Positions 9,901-19,352 of a stretch of 20,000 bases of DNA are shown piece after piece. The DNA lies in the NCBI GenBank assembly GCA_018398765.1, contig JAHBMJ010000661.1:20001-40000 (forward strand). The letters run 5' to 3'. Within the stretch, counting starts at the first letter, position 1, and each line of letters opens with the position of its first letter. The position numbers and the translations under genes were made by a program. Below the pieces are notes generated by a model that saw only the letters and a program-made list of their open reading frames with translations, was not told the origin of the DNA and searched no databases. This stretch comes from Chromera velia (taxonomy: Eukaryota; Sar; Chromeraceae).

Positions 9901-12900
9901 TCAACAGTGTTCAGAATCACAGTGACTGCCTTGTCTCTCGCGTCCTTTACCATGGCATCTCTGGAGCGAATCTTCTTGTGCACCTCCTCTGTGATTTCCT
10001 GCCTGTTCACGCATGCAAAGCACGGAAGGAAGGAAGGAAGGAAGGAAGGAAGGAAGGGAAGGAAGGAAGGAAGCAAGGAAGCAGGGAAGGGGGGCGTCTC
10101 TTCGTTTGGCAGCAAGGGTGCTTGGCAAGAAGCTGGAAAGGCGGGGAGGGGCACATCTCTCCTTTTAGCAGCATGGATGCGCGGCAAGAGGGAAGCCTTG
10201 CGGGAAAAAGTGACTGTAACTTTTGAGCAATGCGTGGAACAAAAATCGACCTCCAGGTGTGTGACTCGATCACAGGATTTCCTATGAAAATGGTAAAGTG
10301 TGGACAGAGACAGACCAGGGTGACTGCGAGAAAAAATACAGCCGAATGAAACCATCTCAGCCTTCTGGCTTCACTCACTCGAGGAAAGGTCGGCAGTGCT
10401 TGTCGGGACATTTGGACAGGGAGGAGTCGCCCTCCACGAGGCACTTTTTGAGGGCGGGGAAGATAGGGCCCAACTGGTCGTACATGGCACTGAAGTCCTG
10501 CTTCCTGAAGGGACCTCGGTGCTTGATGATAGCGTCGATGGCCTTGTTGAAGGTGCCATGGTTGCGGAACTCGCCTGTCGCTTCGTTGACACACTTCGTC
10601 ATGGTGTTCCGTGCGGAAACATCCTCAAGAACTCCCTTCAGGTCGTGCTTGACCACCTTGGCCACCCTGTCCTGACACGCTTGCTTGTACGCAATCATAT
10701 CCGTGTTCCCCTGGAGGAGGGTCTTCTGGGAGGAGGGCTCAAGAAGCTCTCGCAGCTTCGTTAGACGGGCGACGTTCCGCTCGTCGTCGACGCCGTCGGC
10801 AAGAGAAGACGCGTCTTCCATCTCCTCGATCGAGAGCAGCTCTCGCTCCCGCCCTTGGGCCTCCGTCAAATCTCCTTCAGCAAGTGCACCGATGCCCTTG
10901 AGGGTGGCGCAGCAAAGGAGGGCAAAAAGAGCTGAAGTCCCGGATTTCTCCAGCACCTGCACAAACAGAAGACACCCAAAAAAGGGTTTTGGAGCAGTGG
11001 GATGAGAAGACCATGAGCAAAACAAAAATAGCAACAGCGTTGTTCCCCGGCGAGCCCTTCCATTTTTTGGCAGCCTTTGAAAGACACACAGAGAGAAGCC
11101 GACGGCGGAGGCGGGAATTGACCAAGTCATTACAGGAAACAATGAAGGCACAAACCTTGGGTAGGAAGCAGAAAAGGCAACGGCAAGGTGTGACTTGGAA
11201 TACCTCCACAATTCTAAGCAACGCGTTTTAGTCTCATGGGGGGATGTTCGTGAGAAAACTGGGCACGGGCACCACTGTGCAAGCTATTGATCCTGACAAA
11301 CCTTCGCAAATTCCACCTCTGCTGTAGCCTCAGACCCTGAGACCCTCGCCAGCTCAGTGAGGACGATCCGCCGATTTTTGAGCAGCTGAAAACCGGCATC
11401 CAATGACAGGGATCTGAATGGAACGAGGTTCTCCAGCTCCACGCGCGAGAGAAAGGAAGAGGCAGAGGATGACCGTCTAGGGGGATGCGGCCCGACTGCT
11501 TCGTCTTGTGCTTCTTCATCCTCTGAATACTCCGTTGCCTCCGAATCCAAGTCCACTCCCGTCTCCTGAGCCTGCACTCTGAACGCCCTGTTGAGGCCGT
11601 GGAAGAACTGGTCCTTCTCCTCCTCCTTCAATTCCCAGAATTCTACGTTCTCACTGCAAGCAGCAAAGGAGCAGCAAAATCCATTTCTTTCATCCCGCAG
11701 AACTCTTCAAAAGCTAGACTCTCGTGACGAGGCCGGAAATATGCAACGTTTCGCTCACACTGTGGGGCAGCGCACACAAATTCCATTGCTTACACACCCC
11801 AAGCCAGACTGAGTGTCATCTTTCTGCCGTTAAAAAAGGAGGGGGGCCACCCACCCGTCTGCCTAACTGACTGACTGACCGGATCTGCGCAAAGAATTCC
11901 AGAGCGTTGTTCGCATCCACGCGATCGAACGAGTTGAGCCTTGCCGATGGGTAGATCTCGCTGTGGATCATCGTTGCGGTTCTGCGGGTGCCCTTCTCGT
12001 CCAGGAGGCCGTAGATCTTCAGGTGCCTGGACACATCATCTCCCGTCTGACGGTGCAGCGACAATGCAGCCTCAGCGCTCTGCAATAGAACAAGATGCAT
12101 GGGCAGGCAGAAGGGTCAGGTGCATGGGAGACTGGGAAAAATCAGATACACCGCGACCAAGGCGGGCTACATTTTTCGGGGAGGAATGGAATGGGAAGAA
12201 AAAGAAGTCGACAGCCGGAGGGAAACCTCGTTGCTACAGAGCGGCTGCAAAGTCTGGAAACGAGGATCGAGCGGAGGATTTCAGTGGAGAGGATTCTGCA
12301 CAGCAAACGCCCATGCAGTACACACATGCACAAACAGTGCCTGCATGGGGAGAGAGGGATGGGGGAGCTTGAGGAAGGAGAGCTGCCCCAACACCCAACT
12401 TCCTGCCCCAACGCCCAACTTCCTGCCCCAACACCCAGCTTCCTGCCCCAACGCCCAACTTCCTGCCCCAACACCCAACTTCCTGCCCCAACACCCAACT
12501 TCCTGCCCCAACACCTAACTTCGGAGAGGGAAGGAGAAGAAGAGAGTGTTGGAGGGCAGGCAGAGAGAGACCGGCTTTTGGAAGAGGCTTCACCCAGGCT
12601 CATCCGCACAGAGGACACGGTACAGCCAGGGATAAAGATGACGGACCTTGAATGTTTCGATAGCCCTCTGCCTGTGAAGACGATTCTGGTCAGTCACGCC
12701 GGGCGTGTCGGTGATGCGGCAGGGCAGCTGCAGGGGAAGATTGAGGACGAAGCTCTTCTTCTTTACGATGAACGGGAACATCTTGCGGATCTTGTTGATG
12801 GTCTTCGCATCGTGATTGAAGATAGACAGAAGGCCCTCTCGGGGAACTTGGCTGAAGATGTGGTCCTTGACCCACTCCGTGTACTTGTCAGGACTTCGCC

Positions 12901-14118
12901 GAGCCTCCGGATCTGTACAGGGGTCTGCGGTCCAGATTCTGGCAGCGTGGGCGAGGATGTTCAGGGCTTCTTTTCCGCTCTTCACCTTCGCATAAACTGC
13001 ACACAGTAGAGAGACGGAAGAGATTTTTGAATGAGAGCTCGGAGGCATTTTTCATGACGGGCGAACCACTAGGGGGAAAAAAAAGCCAAGGCTTTCGAAA
13101 AAGAGCTGGCAAGAGTCAGCAAAACAGGCGAAGGGGTGGCTGGGAAACTCAGCAGAGAAAAACGGCACTTCAAGGCATCGCAGGGGTTCACTGCAAGTGA
13201 GGAAAAAGGGGGGAACGTAACACGCGAAACTGACCCGCGACGGTGGTCTTCTCGCCCAAGATGGGTCGGACTGCTGGGTTGCTTAGAGTGTCCTCAAGAT
13301 TTTTTTGGAGCCTCTTCTCCTCAAATTCATTGTCGCAATCTTTGAGCGACTTGGACATGTTCAGGATGTCCTCAAGGTTCTTGGAATCCTCAATCTCAAC
13401 CTGCGGGAAGGGCAAAGAAAGGGCGGAGGAAGGGCCGCGTGTAGATGAGATCTAGCAAGTGGAAGGAAGTTTGAAGGGGAACCAGATGGCAGTCAGGCAA
13501 GCTGTCGCGCTGAGACACATTGAAAAAACAGACGAAGAGACATCAAAACAGTGTCACGGTGAGGGACAAAAAATAAGTTCCTCTTGTTCTGTCCTTTCTG
13601 CCAAGTCGGAACCTCATTCCTCCCCTTTCACCACCAGATGCAAGCTATACGGACGGCAGAGACAACTAAAACAGAGAAAAAACGCAGCTGGCAGTGACCA
13701 GATCTGACTAGAGACACACTGACTGTTGCACTCTGAGACAGAGACGCGAACTGTTCGTTTCACAGGGAACCCGCTGTCCCTTCGAACTGACCGAGAAGGA
13801 TACCAGCGCACCGCCAGGCTCAGCAGTGACGTCATTATTTGTCGTCCTTTCCGGCGCATCACCTTCGGGGACGCATTCAAGCCTCCCGCTGGTCTGTGAT
13901 CCTGGCAGGGCAGAGACGGCATCTGCATCCAGGAAAACGACCCGGTCGTGTTCAGCCCTCCGTCTAAATCCCTCTTCTGCCGCTCTCTTGACAATCAGAT
14001 CCAACGTGTTCTCGTCCAGGGTGTTCTCACAAATCTTGTTGTACACCCAACTTTTCCCTACGTTTCGAGGCCCACCGAACGCTGTGGTCCCCACGGCGCG
14101 GCTCGATGCCGTGCCCAT
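4284..14118 (-). CDS. Large fusion protein: dynamin-like GTPase + pseudo-USP + USP + UIM (about 15 exons)
   Basis: Reconstructed on the minus strand from the ATG at 14116-14118 to a TAA at 4284-4286. Exons in transcript order: 13792-14118, 13235-13400, 12647-12996, 11880-12079, 11302-11653, 10379-10956, 9790-10002, 9101-9494, 8669-8903, 8115-8434, 7319-7775, 7022-7092, 6464-6970, 5773-6160, 4284-5533. All introns are GT-AG; six donors read GTCAGT and eleven of fourteen acceptors end in GCAG. Reading phase is preserved at every junction and the total (5,808 nt) is a multiple of three, giving about 1,935 residues. Modules in order: P-loop GTPase (about 1-465), helical region (about 466-938), pseudo-USP (about 950-1240), USP with intact Cys/His/Asp (about 1285-1560), then a disordered tail with a UIM. 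The weakest point is exon 12/13, where a TAG at 6971-6973 forces either a 51-nt intron or termination at about 1,237 residues. The 7/8 junction (acceptor GGACAG) is also less certain. The product likely acts in ubiquitin-linked regulation, but its substrate is unknown. Confidence 0.7.
6971..7021 (-). other. Candidate 51-nt intron (exitron) carrying an in-frame TAG
   Basis: The frame of exon 12 runs straight into TAG (6971-6973) and then continues in the same frame into SVYLMVYKVEE, which is needed to finish USP-A. The only frame-preserving escape I find is a 51-nt intron with donor GAG|GTCGAT and acceptor CCCTTTAG. It would remove VDPDGAHPLADGV, which itself looks like conserved USP sequence. 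All other introns here are 197-567 nt, and none of the others ends in TTTAG. A nonsense mutation, a real gene end or a sequence error is therefore at least as likely. Confidence 0.3.
7022..8434 (-). other. Module 3: inactive USP (peptidase C19) domain, USP-A
   Basis: Exons 10-12 show the USP landmarks in order. The Cys box is NHSGIIAVVQLLF (residues about 956-968), which aligns with the family N-T-C-Y-x-N-x-x-x-Q: Asn and Gln are kept, but the catalytic Cys is Ser (codon 8376-8378). The QQDAHEF-type box is LNQADAAHLLEVILSLL at the end of exon 10. A strand like the family 'LP..L..H..RF' follows as LVCHVARF in exon 11. The His box, split by an intron, is VHNG then PSPTDCEYRVI, where GHY has become CEY, so the catalytic His is Glu. 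GQWAGWWEVDPDG corresponds to the W.FDD motif. The last beta strand, SVYLMVYKVEE, lies beyond the in-frame TAG at 6971-6973, in exon 13. With Cys and His both replaced, hydrolase activity is not expected; ubiquitin binding is possible. Confidence 0.7.
7568..7693. repeat. 29-bp minisatellite inside exon 11
   Basis: Four complete 29-bp units (7568, 7597, 7626, 7655) plus a 10-base partial copy, nearly identical; the one variable site I noted is AACCAAG versus AACAAAG. The array lies in the reading frame of USP-A. Because 29 is not a multiple of three, successive units are read in different frames, and none contains a stop. Each unit has GCAG|GTGAGG on the plus strand (donor-like) and CTCACCTGCAG on the minus strand (acceptor-like). 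Part of exon 11 could therefore be spliced out, for example from a GTACAAG donor at about 7729 to the last unit, which also keeps frame. Confidence 0.85.
8669..10956 (-). other. Module 2: helical middle region (exons 6-9)
   Basis: Exons 6-9 (10379-10956, 9790-10002, 9101-9494, 8669-8903) encode about 470 residues rich in Lys, Glu, Leu and Gln, with heptad-like stretches such as VEEFLTNLEPNLEDEIMKEL and VGKALQQLQEQHEKRG. This is consistent with the helical stalk or coiled coil that usually follows the GTPase domain in dynamin-like proteins. No enzymatic motif is recognised. At the 3' end of exon 6 the frame reads into a TGA, but a consensus donor (GTGAGT at 10378-10373) lies just before it and joins in phase 2 to exon 7. 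Exon 7 to exon 8 uses donor GTCAGT and acceptor GGACAG, again in phase 2. Confidence 0.5.
10024..10090. repeat. GGAA microsatellite in intron 6
   Basis: About 16 GGAA units, with single-base variants toward the right end, lie within the intron between exons 6 and 7 (10003-10378). The immediate neighbours at about 10100-10200 contain two diverged copies of a longer segment (CTTGGCAAGA.. / GCGGCAAGA..), suggesting a local duplication. Open frames through the tract in either strand are repeat artefacts. Confidence 0.85.
11302..14118 (-). other. Module 1: P-loop GTPase region (exons 1-5, residues about 1-465)
   Basis: Exon 1 encodes GGPRNVGKSW, a Walker A/G1 motif (GPRNVGKS, residues 16-23). Exon 3 ends with the G3-type motif ITDTPGVTDQNR (DTPG, residues about 261-264) followed by an amphipathic helix. 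The long gap between G1 and G3 (about 240 residues) and the LPCRITDTPG context resemble SLIP-GC (NUGGC)-type members of the dynamin superfamily more than small GTPases; that is a judgement from memory of the families. No clear N/TKxD (G4) motif is visible. MIHSEIYP in exon 4 may occupy that strand, so nucleotide specificity is uncertain. Exon 5 carries an acidic and serine-rich insert. The N-terminus MGTASS fits an N-myristoylation pattern (Gly2, Ser6), which would allow membrane attachment. Confidence 0.55.
12382..12521. repeat. 20-bp minisatellite in intron 3 (7 copies)
   Basis: Seven contiguous 20-base units (consensus CCTGCCCCAACACCCAACTT) differ only at one or two sites, such as ACACCC versus ACGCCC. 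They sit inside the intron between exons 4 and 3 (12080-12646). On the transcript strand the unit is G-rich (AAGTTGGGTGTTGGGGCAGG), with repeated GGG/GGGG runs that could form G-quadruplexes in the nascent RNA or coding-strand DNA. Confidence 0.9.
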
Positions 14119-14760
14119 TCTCGCTTGGTGGTGCGATAAAACAGTGATTTCACAATTTCATTGCTCTACTTACAGCCAAAGAGTACAGTCCTGACTCCTG
14201 GGTACATAGACTCCTCCCTTGAACCACACGCAGAAATTATGCATGCTGAGAAAGGAAGACTGTCAGCGGTGTGTGCATGTACTCTGTGTAACATTTTTGT
14301 GAGGGTCGCTTGGAGGACGCATACAACATTTCGCGTACTGGATCACGCGTCTTCTGATAAAGAGAAAGTGCCCCTCAAGCAACGCCGCGCGCTCTTTCCG
14401 GGGCCGAAATCAGAATTGTATAACGCGCAGGCCATACCGACAATGAACACTAGCGTACATATTCCTACCACAGAGAGGTCCGAAAGGTTCAAATATCGTA
14501 AACGTCAAACAGTCAGAAACGGTTACAGTTTGTGTGGATGCACTGTCTCTGCATGCATGAACATACAGGGAAAAAACCTACGAAACACACAAACAGAGGC
14601 TCCGCCCGGCTTTTCAGAGTCATATGGGGGATTGCCTACCTGCAGGGATACACATGCATGCATAGAGTCCAAAATCGCTCGGAGAGCAGTACCAGTCTGT
14701 GCATGCACAGCTGCTTTCATTGCCTACCTATCCCGTTCCTTACTGGACTGTAGCAGCCCG
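14119..14760 (-). promoter_or_regulatory. Probable promoter/5' UTR of the large gene with TGCATGC motifs
   Basis: This is the region directly upstream of the start codon at 14118. It holds four TGCATGC-type sites, at 14240-14246, 14550-14557, 14655-14662 and 14700-14707. TGCATGC is a known promoter element in coccidian apicomplexans, where it is linked to ApiAP2-type factors; its use in this organism is inference. A 207-codon open frame on the plus strand (14161-14784) covers the same DNA, but it shows no recognisable domain and I do not call it a gene. The transcription start cannot be placed from sequence alone. Confidence 0.4.
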
Positions 14761-15719
14761 AGCCACAGATCTTTGCAGTTATGACTGAAAAAAATTGTTC
14801 CCTGCCTGGCTGTGTTACAGTAGTGTGAGTATGCAGTTAACAGCCTCTGAGAGGAGACAGACATGCTGCTCTGGCTCATCTAAATCTGATGCAAGCAAGC
14901 TTGCAAACGGCCCTGGAAAGCAAGAAAAATGACAATTTGCTTGACACACGCTATTCGTACATAGTAGATGTACGCTATATGGCTGCATGGTTGAAGCTGC
15001 GGAAAAGTATGCTCGCGGTCGCGAGAATTGTTTTGTCTAGTTGTTTCGTAATTTAGTATCTCCTGTTTCGTTTTCCAGAGTCATGGTGGTTTCACCCCAG
15101 GTGCACCATGAACATTCTGATTTACTCAGATTTGAATTAATGATATATAATGGCAGAAGCCGCCCAAACATTTTGACACTTGACAAAAGCCATCAACAAC
15201 TTGCTTTTTATACGAGTATAAACTTTAGTGAGGCTTAAATAGGCTTTTTGTAAATTTGTATATTTAAGAATACTTCTGTACGGGTTTTTCATAATGCTAT
15301 GCTATGCATCTTAAAAAATATTTAAACATCTCATAAGAGAATTGATTTTCTTTTAATATTATTTTAATATAAAATATCACAGTGGTCAAACAGTATCTCG
15401 AATAATCCTTCTTTCATCATATTTTTTTTAATTTTTTTTTTTTAACGATGGTTTATTTAACTTTGAGTTTTTGACTCATCATTCACTTAATTTTTTTATG
15501 AATTTCTTGTAGCCTTAATTGAAGATTATTGAACGTTCTTCATGCGACTTCAGGGCTAATTAATCAAGGCGCGATAAGCTGCTACCGGCTACGACAGTAG
15601 GTGCCGCTTCAAGCCCCACTTTGCAACATCTTTACAAAAAAGTGGGAGCAAAATAAGGAGAGACAGAGGGATAGAATTTGAGACCTAGTTTGAGACCCAT
15701 CATCATGGGCTAGATCATG
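14761..15719. other. AT-rich intergenic DNA; no gene seen
   Basis: Strongly AT-rich from about 15040 to 15560, with T runs (15421-15444) and repeated TTTAA/TTAAT words. No open frame longer than 65 codons has any coding character. I looked at 15575-15630 for a tRNA because of a TTCAAGCCCC element, but no cloverleaf could be drawn. Confidence 0.45.
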
Positions 15720-16800
15720 ACTCATGAGGGAGGAAGGCTAGGAAGCAGGGAAGGAAGCATGAAGCAAATAAAAGAGCAACGAACTAGGTGAGGAAGGAGG
15801 GGGCGTGATGGAGGCAGGTCCTGGTAAGGAGACAGGGAGGGTGATCGAGAGGAAGGGAGGGATGAACTTCCGAGGAAGGAAGGAAGGAAGGAAGGAAGGA
15901 AGGAAGGAAGGAAGGAAGAAAGGAAGGAAGGAAGGAAGGAAAGAAGGAAGGAAGGAAGGAAGGAAGGATGGAAGAAAGGAGGAAAGGGGGGAAAGGACGA
16001 AGATGGAAGAGACGAATAGAGGGAGGGAAGGAGGAAGGGAAGGAGGGAGGGAGAAAGGTTAGGAACCGGAAGGAATAAAGCAGGGAGGAAAGAAGAAATC
16101 AAGGAAAGAAAGTCTCAGTAGGAAAGAAGTAGGTAGATAAACAAGTACCAAGCAAATGAGCAAGCAAACAAAAACTGGAGAAAGGACAGAAAAAAGAAAT
16201 AGTGGAAAAACATGTAGAAAGAGAGGAGGCAGGCGGAAAGTGGAAGAATGAAGAAATAAAACAGGGATCAAAGACAGGAAGAAGGGAAGAAAGAAAGTGC
16301 AGAAACAAAGAAGAGAGGAAAGAAGGACGGAAGGACGAAAGCACAAAGAATAAAAAAAGGGAGGAAAGAAAAATTTAAAAAAAAGAAAGAAAGAAAGAAT
16401 GAAAGACATTAAGTAAGAAAGAAAGAGCGAGGAAGTCTGTCAGCAAGCGAGTCAGCTAGTGAAAGAGGCATTGAGTAAGTGGATATTGCTTGGTGTCTGT
16501 GTGAGTGAGCAAGCGGGTTAGTGTGTAAGTGACTGAGTGAGTGAATGAGTGAGTGAGCGACTGAACGAGTGAGCGAAAGAGCAGAGGGAGGGAGGAATTC
16601 CGAAGGAAGCTGGGATGAAAGCAGGCAGGGAAGGAGGCAGGTAGGGAGGGTCAGTAGAAAAGAGTGAGGAGGTGAGTGGATGAGCGAAGAAGTGAGTAAG
16701 TCAGTAAGTCAGGGGAGGAAGGCAAGGATGAAGTGATGGAGAAAGGGATTAAGGAAGAGAGCGCGTGAGCGAGTGAGTAAGTGAGCGAGAAGAGTCTTTT
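15720..16800. repeat. About 1.1 kb purine-strand tract with GGAA and GAGT/GAGC repeats
   Basis: The plus strand is overwhelmingly purine. It contains a long GGAA array at 15874-15968 with GAAA and GATG interruptions, then degenerate GAAAGAAG and GGAGG units, and from about 16431 to 16800 a degenerate tetranucleotide region of GAGT, GAGC and AAGT units. Such homopurine tracts can form triplexes and are unstable. The apparent minus-strand proteins rich in Ser, Phe, Leu and Pro are translation of this simple sequence. Confidence 0.8.
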
Positions 16801-17677
16801 CAGCAAAAATTATGAGCGTGATTGATTATGACTGGTCCAATCCAGGCTGGGAGAAGACGCAGTCCGCATTTTTGAACGAAGAGACATGAATTCCTGACGG
16901 AGACGGGCATGCATCAACAAACTGAATAGATGGAGGCAGAAAAGAAACAGACAGAAATACCAGCCCCACGCATACGCAGGACATTTAAGGACAGCTACAT
17001 ATACGCCTTCAGTCCTAGTCGACACTCAATGCTGCAAACACAGAGCGGGAACAGCTCAAGCGCTTAACGACTTTCCAAGAAATTATCTATGAAGACACAC
17101 AAACAGTCGCAGACAGCTGTGCATTGCTTCAACGTCTTACCTGATGTTGGTGTGCAGCTAACAGTGTTGAAAGTCTTGGAGTGAATCGAGAGGAGAGGGA
17201 TGGAGATTGATCATCGATGGCCGGCGGAGATGGCACTCTTCTTGTGGTCCCGAAAGAGGGTAACTCAACGACGTCTCAAAGTTTTTCAAAAGAATAATGA
17301 CCAGACGATCCCTCTTCCTTCTTCCTTGACACGTATGTTGAAAGAGTGCGACACGTATTGTTTGGCAGTACTGACTATAAAACTATGCTAAAACCGCCTG
17401 CCTACTTTCGACGCAGTGGCAGAAAGTGATAGCAGATCAAACGAGGGTAGGTTGTTAATTTTTGACGCTTTTCTGAGCCAATGAGGAGCGGAGCTTTCCG
17501 GGGCCTTTTTTTTTACCAAAGTTCCATGCATCGTGAGCTCTGGGGAAAGTTTGGTAAGTGCCCCCCGCTTCGCTTTCTAGGGTCATCTGTTTGTTTGAGT
17601 ATCTGACTGTTGACTTCTTGTGGTATGGACCCCATGTGTTCTGAAGTACTCTTATCACACTTGTATTTGCCATAGTG
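16801..17677. other. Unique-looking spacer; no gene seen
   Basis: The composition returns to roughly balanced. The short open frames (for example 17200-17391) have no recognisable motif, and no splice-consistent extension was found. Nothing else could be supported. Confidence 0.4.
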
Positions 17678-17722
17678 ATTACCCCCAAGAAGGCTTCCTA
17701 TGGTTGATCCGGAGCGGCCGTC

Positions 17723-17939
17723 AAAGCCCAGGTGCCGAAGGTGCCCGGCTGCTAAAGCCCGACCGCGCCGAAGGCGCAGGCCTGCCAAAGCCCAACCATG
17801 CTGAAGGCGCGGGCCTGTCAAAGCCTGACTGTGCCAAAGGCGCGGGCCTACCAAAGCCCGACCGCACTGAAGGCGCGGCCATGCCAAAGCCTGACTGTGC
17901 CGAAGGCGCAGGCCTACCAAAGCCTGACCGTGCCACCCC
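17723..17939. repeat. 33-bp minisatellite (about 6.6 copies)
   Basis: Units start with AAAGCC at 17723, 17754, 17787, 17820, 17853, 17886 and 17919. The first is 31 bases, the next five are 33 and the last is partial. The core is CCGAAGGCGC with CpG-type transitions (CG to TG/CA), as expected of ageing methylated repeats. Because 33 is a multiple of three, frames stay open on both strands; the plus frame would read PKPDxAEGAGL repeatedly. I regard this as a by-product of the repeat and not as a gene. Confidence 0.85.
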
Positions 17940-17954
17940 AAAGCCCACATGCAT

Positions 17955-18016
17955 GTGGTTTTTACAGTTATACGCATTAATTTGTGTGGCTTTTGCAGTT
18001 ATACGTATTAATACAT
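17955..18016. repeat. 31-bp tandem duplication
   Basis: Two copies of GTGG(T/C)TTTT(A/G)CAGTTATACG(C/T)ATTAAT lie 31 bases apart (starting at 17955 and 17986). They are flanked on both sides by ACATGCATGT-like palindromes (about 17948 and 18013). Confidence 0.7.
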
Positions 18017-18158
18017 GCATGTACAAAAGTGCAAAAGCTATCTAAAAAATGTCTTGGTCTTCTAGCTTGTCCGTTTCACTTTTGATGCGGAGCCTCTAAG
18101 AGAGGAAGGCAGATCTGATAGAGTGCTTCCTTCTTTCCAGTAAGCCACCGCGTTTTGT

Positions 18159-19079
18159 ATGTTTGTGCGTATTGAACAACTCACGTTTTGTGCAAATGAA
18201 TCAACAGGGAAGTACTTTGTATATCAGTCACTTGCAAAGGAGGATATTGACTATGCCTATGCAGTTGTATCCTTTTTAACCTTAGGGGAGGGAGAAGTCT
18301 TCTTCTCTAACTTTCTTCGAACTCCTTCGTACCCTTTGATTCCTCTGTGTGACATTGGCTGCCGTGTCTTGTTCAATGAAGAAGGTCGATATACTTGCCT
18401 TGAGAGAGATACAGGTGGGGAAGGCATAAAAATTCATTCTTTCCCTCTTTCACTTTACTTTCAAACATTAAAAATTTGAAGAAAGCTGACAGCCAGACAA
18501 AAAGAAAACGTTCGGAGACAGGGGCTGCAAGCTCTTACAAAAAGAGAGATGAAGAAGGAGCTGAAAGCAAGACGTCTTTCTGCTCACGCAGGTGGAGAGT
18601 TGAGCGAGGTTCGAAGGGCTATAGCCTTTGAAGTTTTCAATGAAAGCAGAGAATTATGGGCCCTGACGACAGAGTATAAGCCCGCGGTTGATGTGTATCC
18701 CTTCAAGTCAAAAGTTGGTGCACCAGCGCACGCAATCGTTTACGCCAGTGCACCTCCTACTGCAGCTTCTGATTCATCTACTAAATCTGTAACTGGGGAT
18801 GTTAGCCAATTAATTGAAGAAGCTGTGGAGGTGGAGGTTCGACGGTATGAAAGGCGTCAAGCAAGAGGACAAAAAGCGTAAGTAAAACGAAAAACGAAAG
18901 CAAAAGCAAAGGCTAAAGCAAAAAATAAGGCGAAAGCAAAGGCTACTTTGTTTGCCCGGGTGACGAGCGAATATAGTGGCAGCGAAGGTCCTGGAGGGGG
19001 GGCTACAGAGTCTGATGATGATGACGATGACTATCGCCCTGCTGCGCGCAGAGTCCATGGATCTAGAATTCCTAAATGA
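18159..19079 (+). pseudogene. Broken reading frame, possibly copia-type retroelement remnant
   Basis: One reading frame runs from an ATG at 18159 to TGA at 19077-19079 (306 codons). It is interrupted by TGA at 18477-18479 and TAA at 18879-18881; a further TAA lies just upstream at about 18139. The first part contains FLTLGEGEV and then PSYPLIPLCDIGCRVLFNEE, which resembles the segment before the integrase in Ty1/copia polyproteins ('LyvP.l..NLIS...L...G..v.F'). This match is from memory and weak. The second part is charged and helical (SQLIEEAVEVEVRRYERRQ). The third has an Ala-Lys repeat and an acidic run of six Asp. Persistence of frame across two stops suggests a formerly intact gene. It lies inside the inverted-repeat-bounded segment. 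Confidence 0.4.
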
Positions 19080-19257
19080 AGACTGACTAAGACTGACAGA
19101 TTCAAACTAATTAAAATCAATATTTTTTTGTTGTTGTTATTTTAAATATTTAAGTTGATTATAGCAGATACTATAAGAGAGTATTAAAATATTTTAAAAC
19201 TAAGTTAAACTAGATTAAATTATATTATAATATTTTTAAGCTACAATGGACTGGAGG

Positions 19258-19340
19258 GATATTCCATACTAGAAAGAATTAGCTTTCTGTCGCCAGAGCC
19301 TTGACGATATTGCATACTAGAAAGAATGAGCTTTCTATCG
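19258..19340. repeat. 48-bp-period tandem duplication with internal hairpins
   Basis: Two 35-base copies, 19258-19292 and 19306-19340, share GATATT(C/G)CATACTAGAAAG and then AAT(T/G)AGCTTTCT(G/A)TCG. Each copy contains the inverted pair AGAAAG ... CTTTCT, able to form a small hairpin. They lie near the right end of the presumed element. Confidence 0.75.
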
Positions 19341-19352
19341 TCAATTTGTAAC

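Noticed and set aside
10373-10378. Gene end at the TGA following ..CRPFLE in exon 6
   Set aside because: The TGA lies inside a consensus donor (GTGAGT). Splicing there joins in phase 2 to exon 7, which continues an open helical reading frame.
12095-13009. 304-codon plus-strand open frame
   Set aside because: It is antisense to exon 3 and runs through the 20-bp minisatellite, whose length (not a multiple of three) lacks stops in several frames. The minus-strand exon has phase-consistent splice sites and the DTPG motif.
14161-14784. 207-codon plus-strand open frame upstream of the fusion gene
   Set aside because: No recognisable motif or coding-like composition. It overlaps the presumed promoter with its TGCATGC sites.
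15575-15630. Possible tRNA because of TTCAAGCCCC
   Set aside because: No acceptor stem or D/anticodon arms could be paired around it.
17620-18045. Plus- and minus-strand repeat proteins (141 and 154 codons) across the 33-bp array
   Set aside because: The array length is a multiple of three, so frames stay open on both strands. There is no start context or flanking domain to support a gene.
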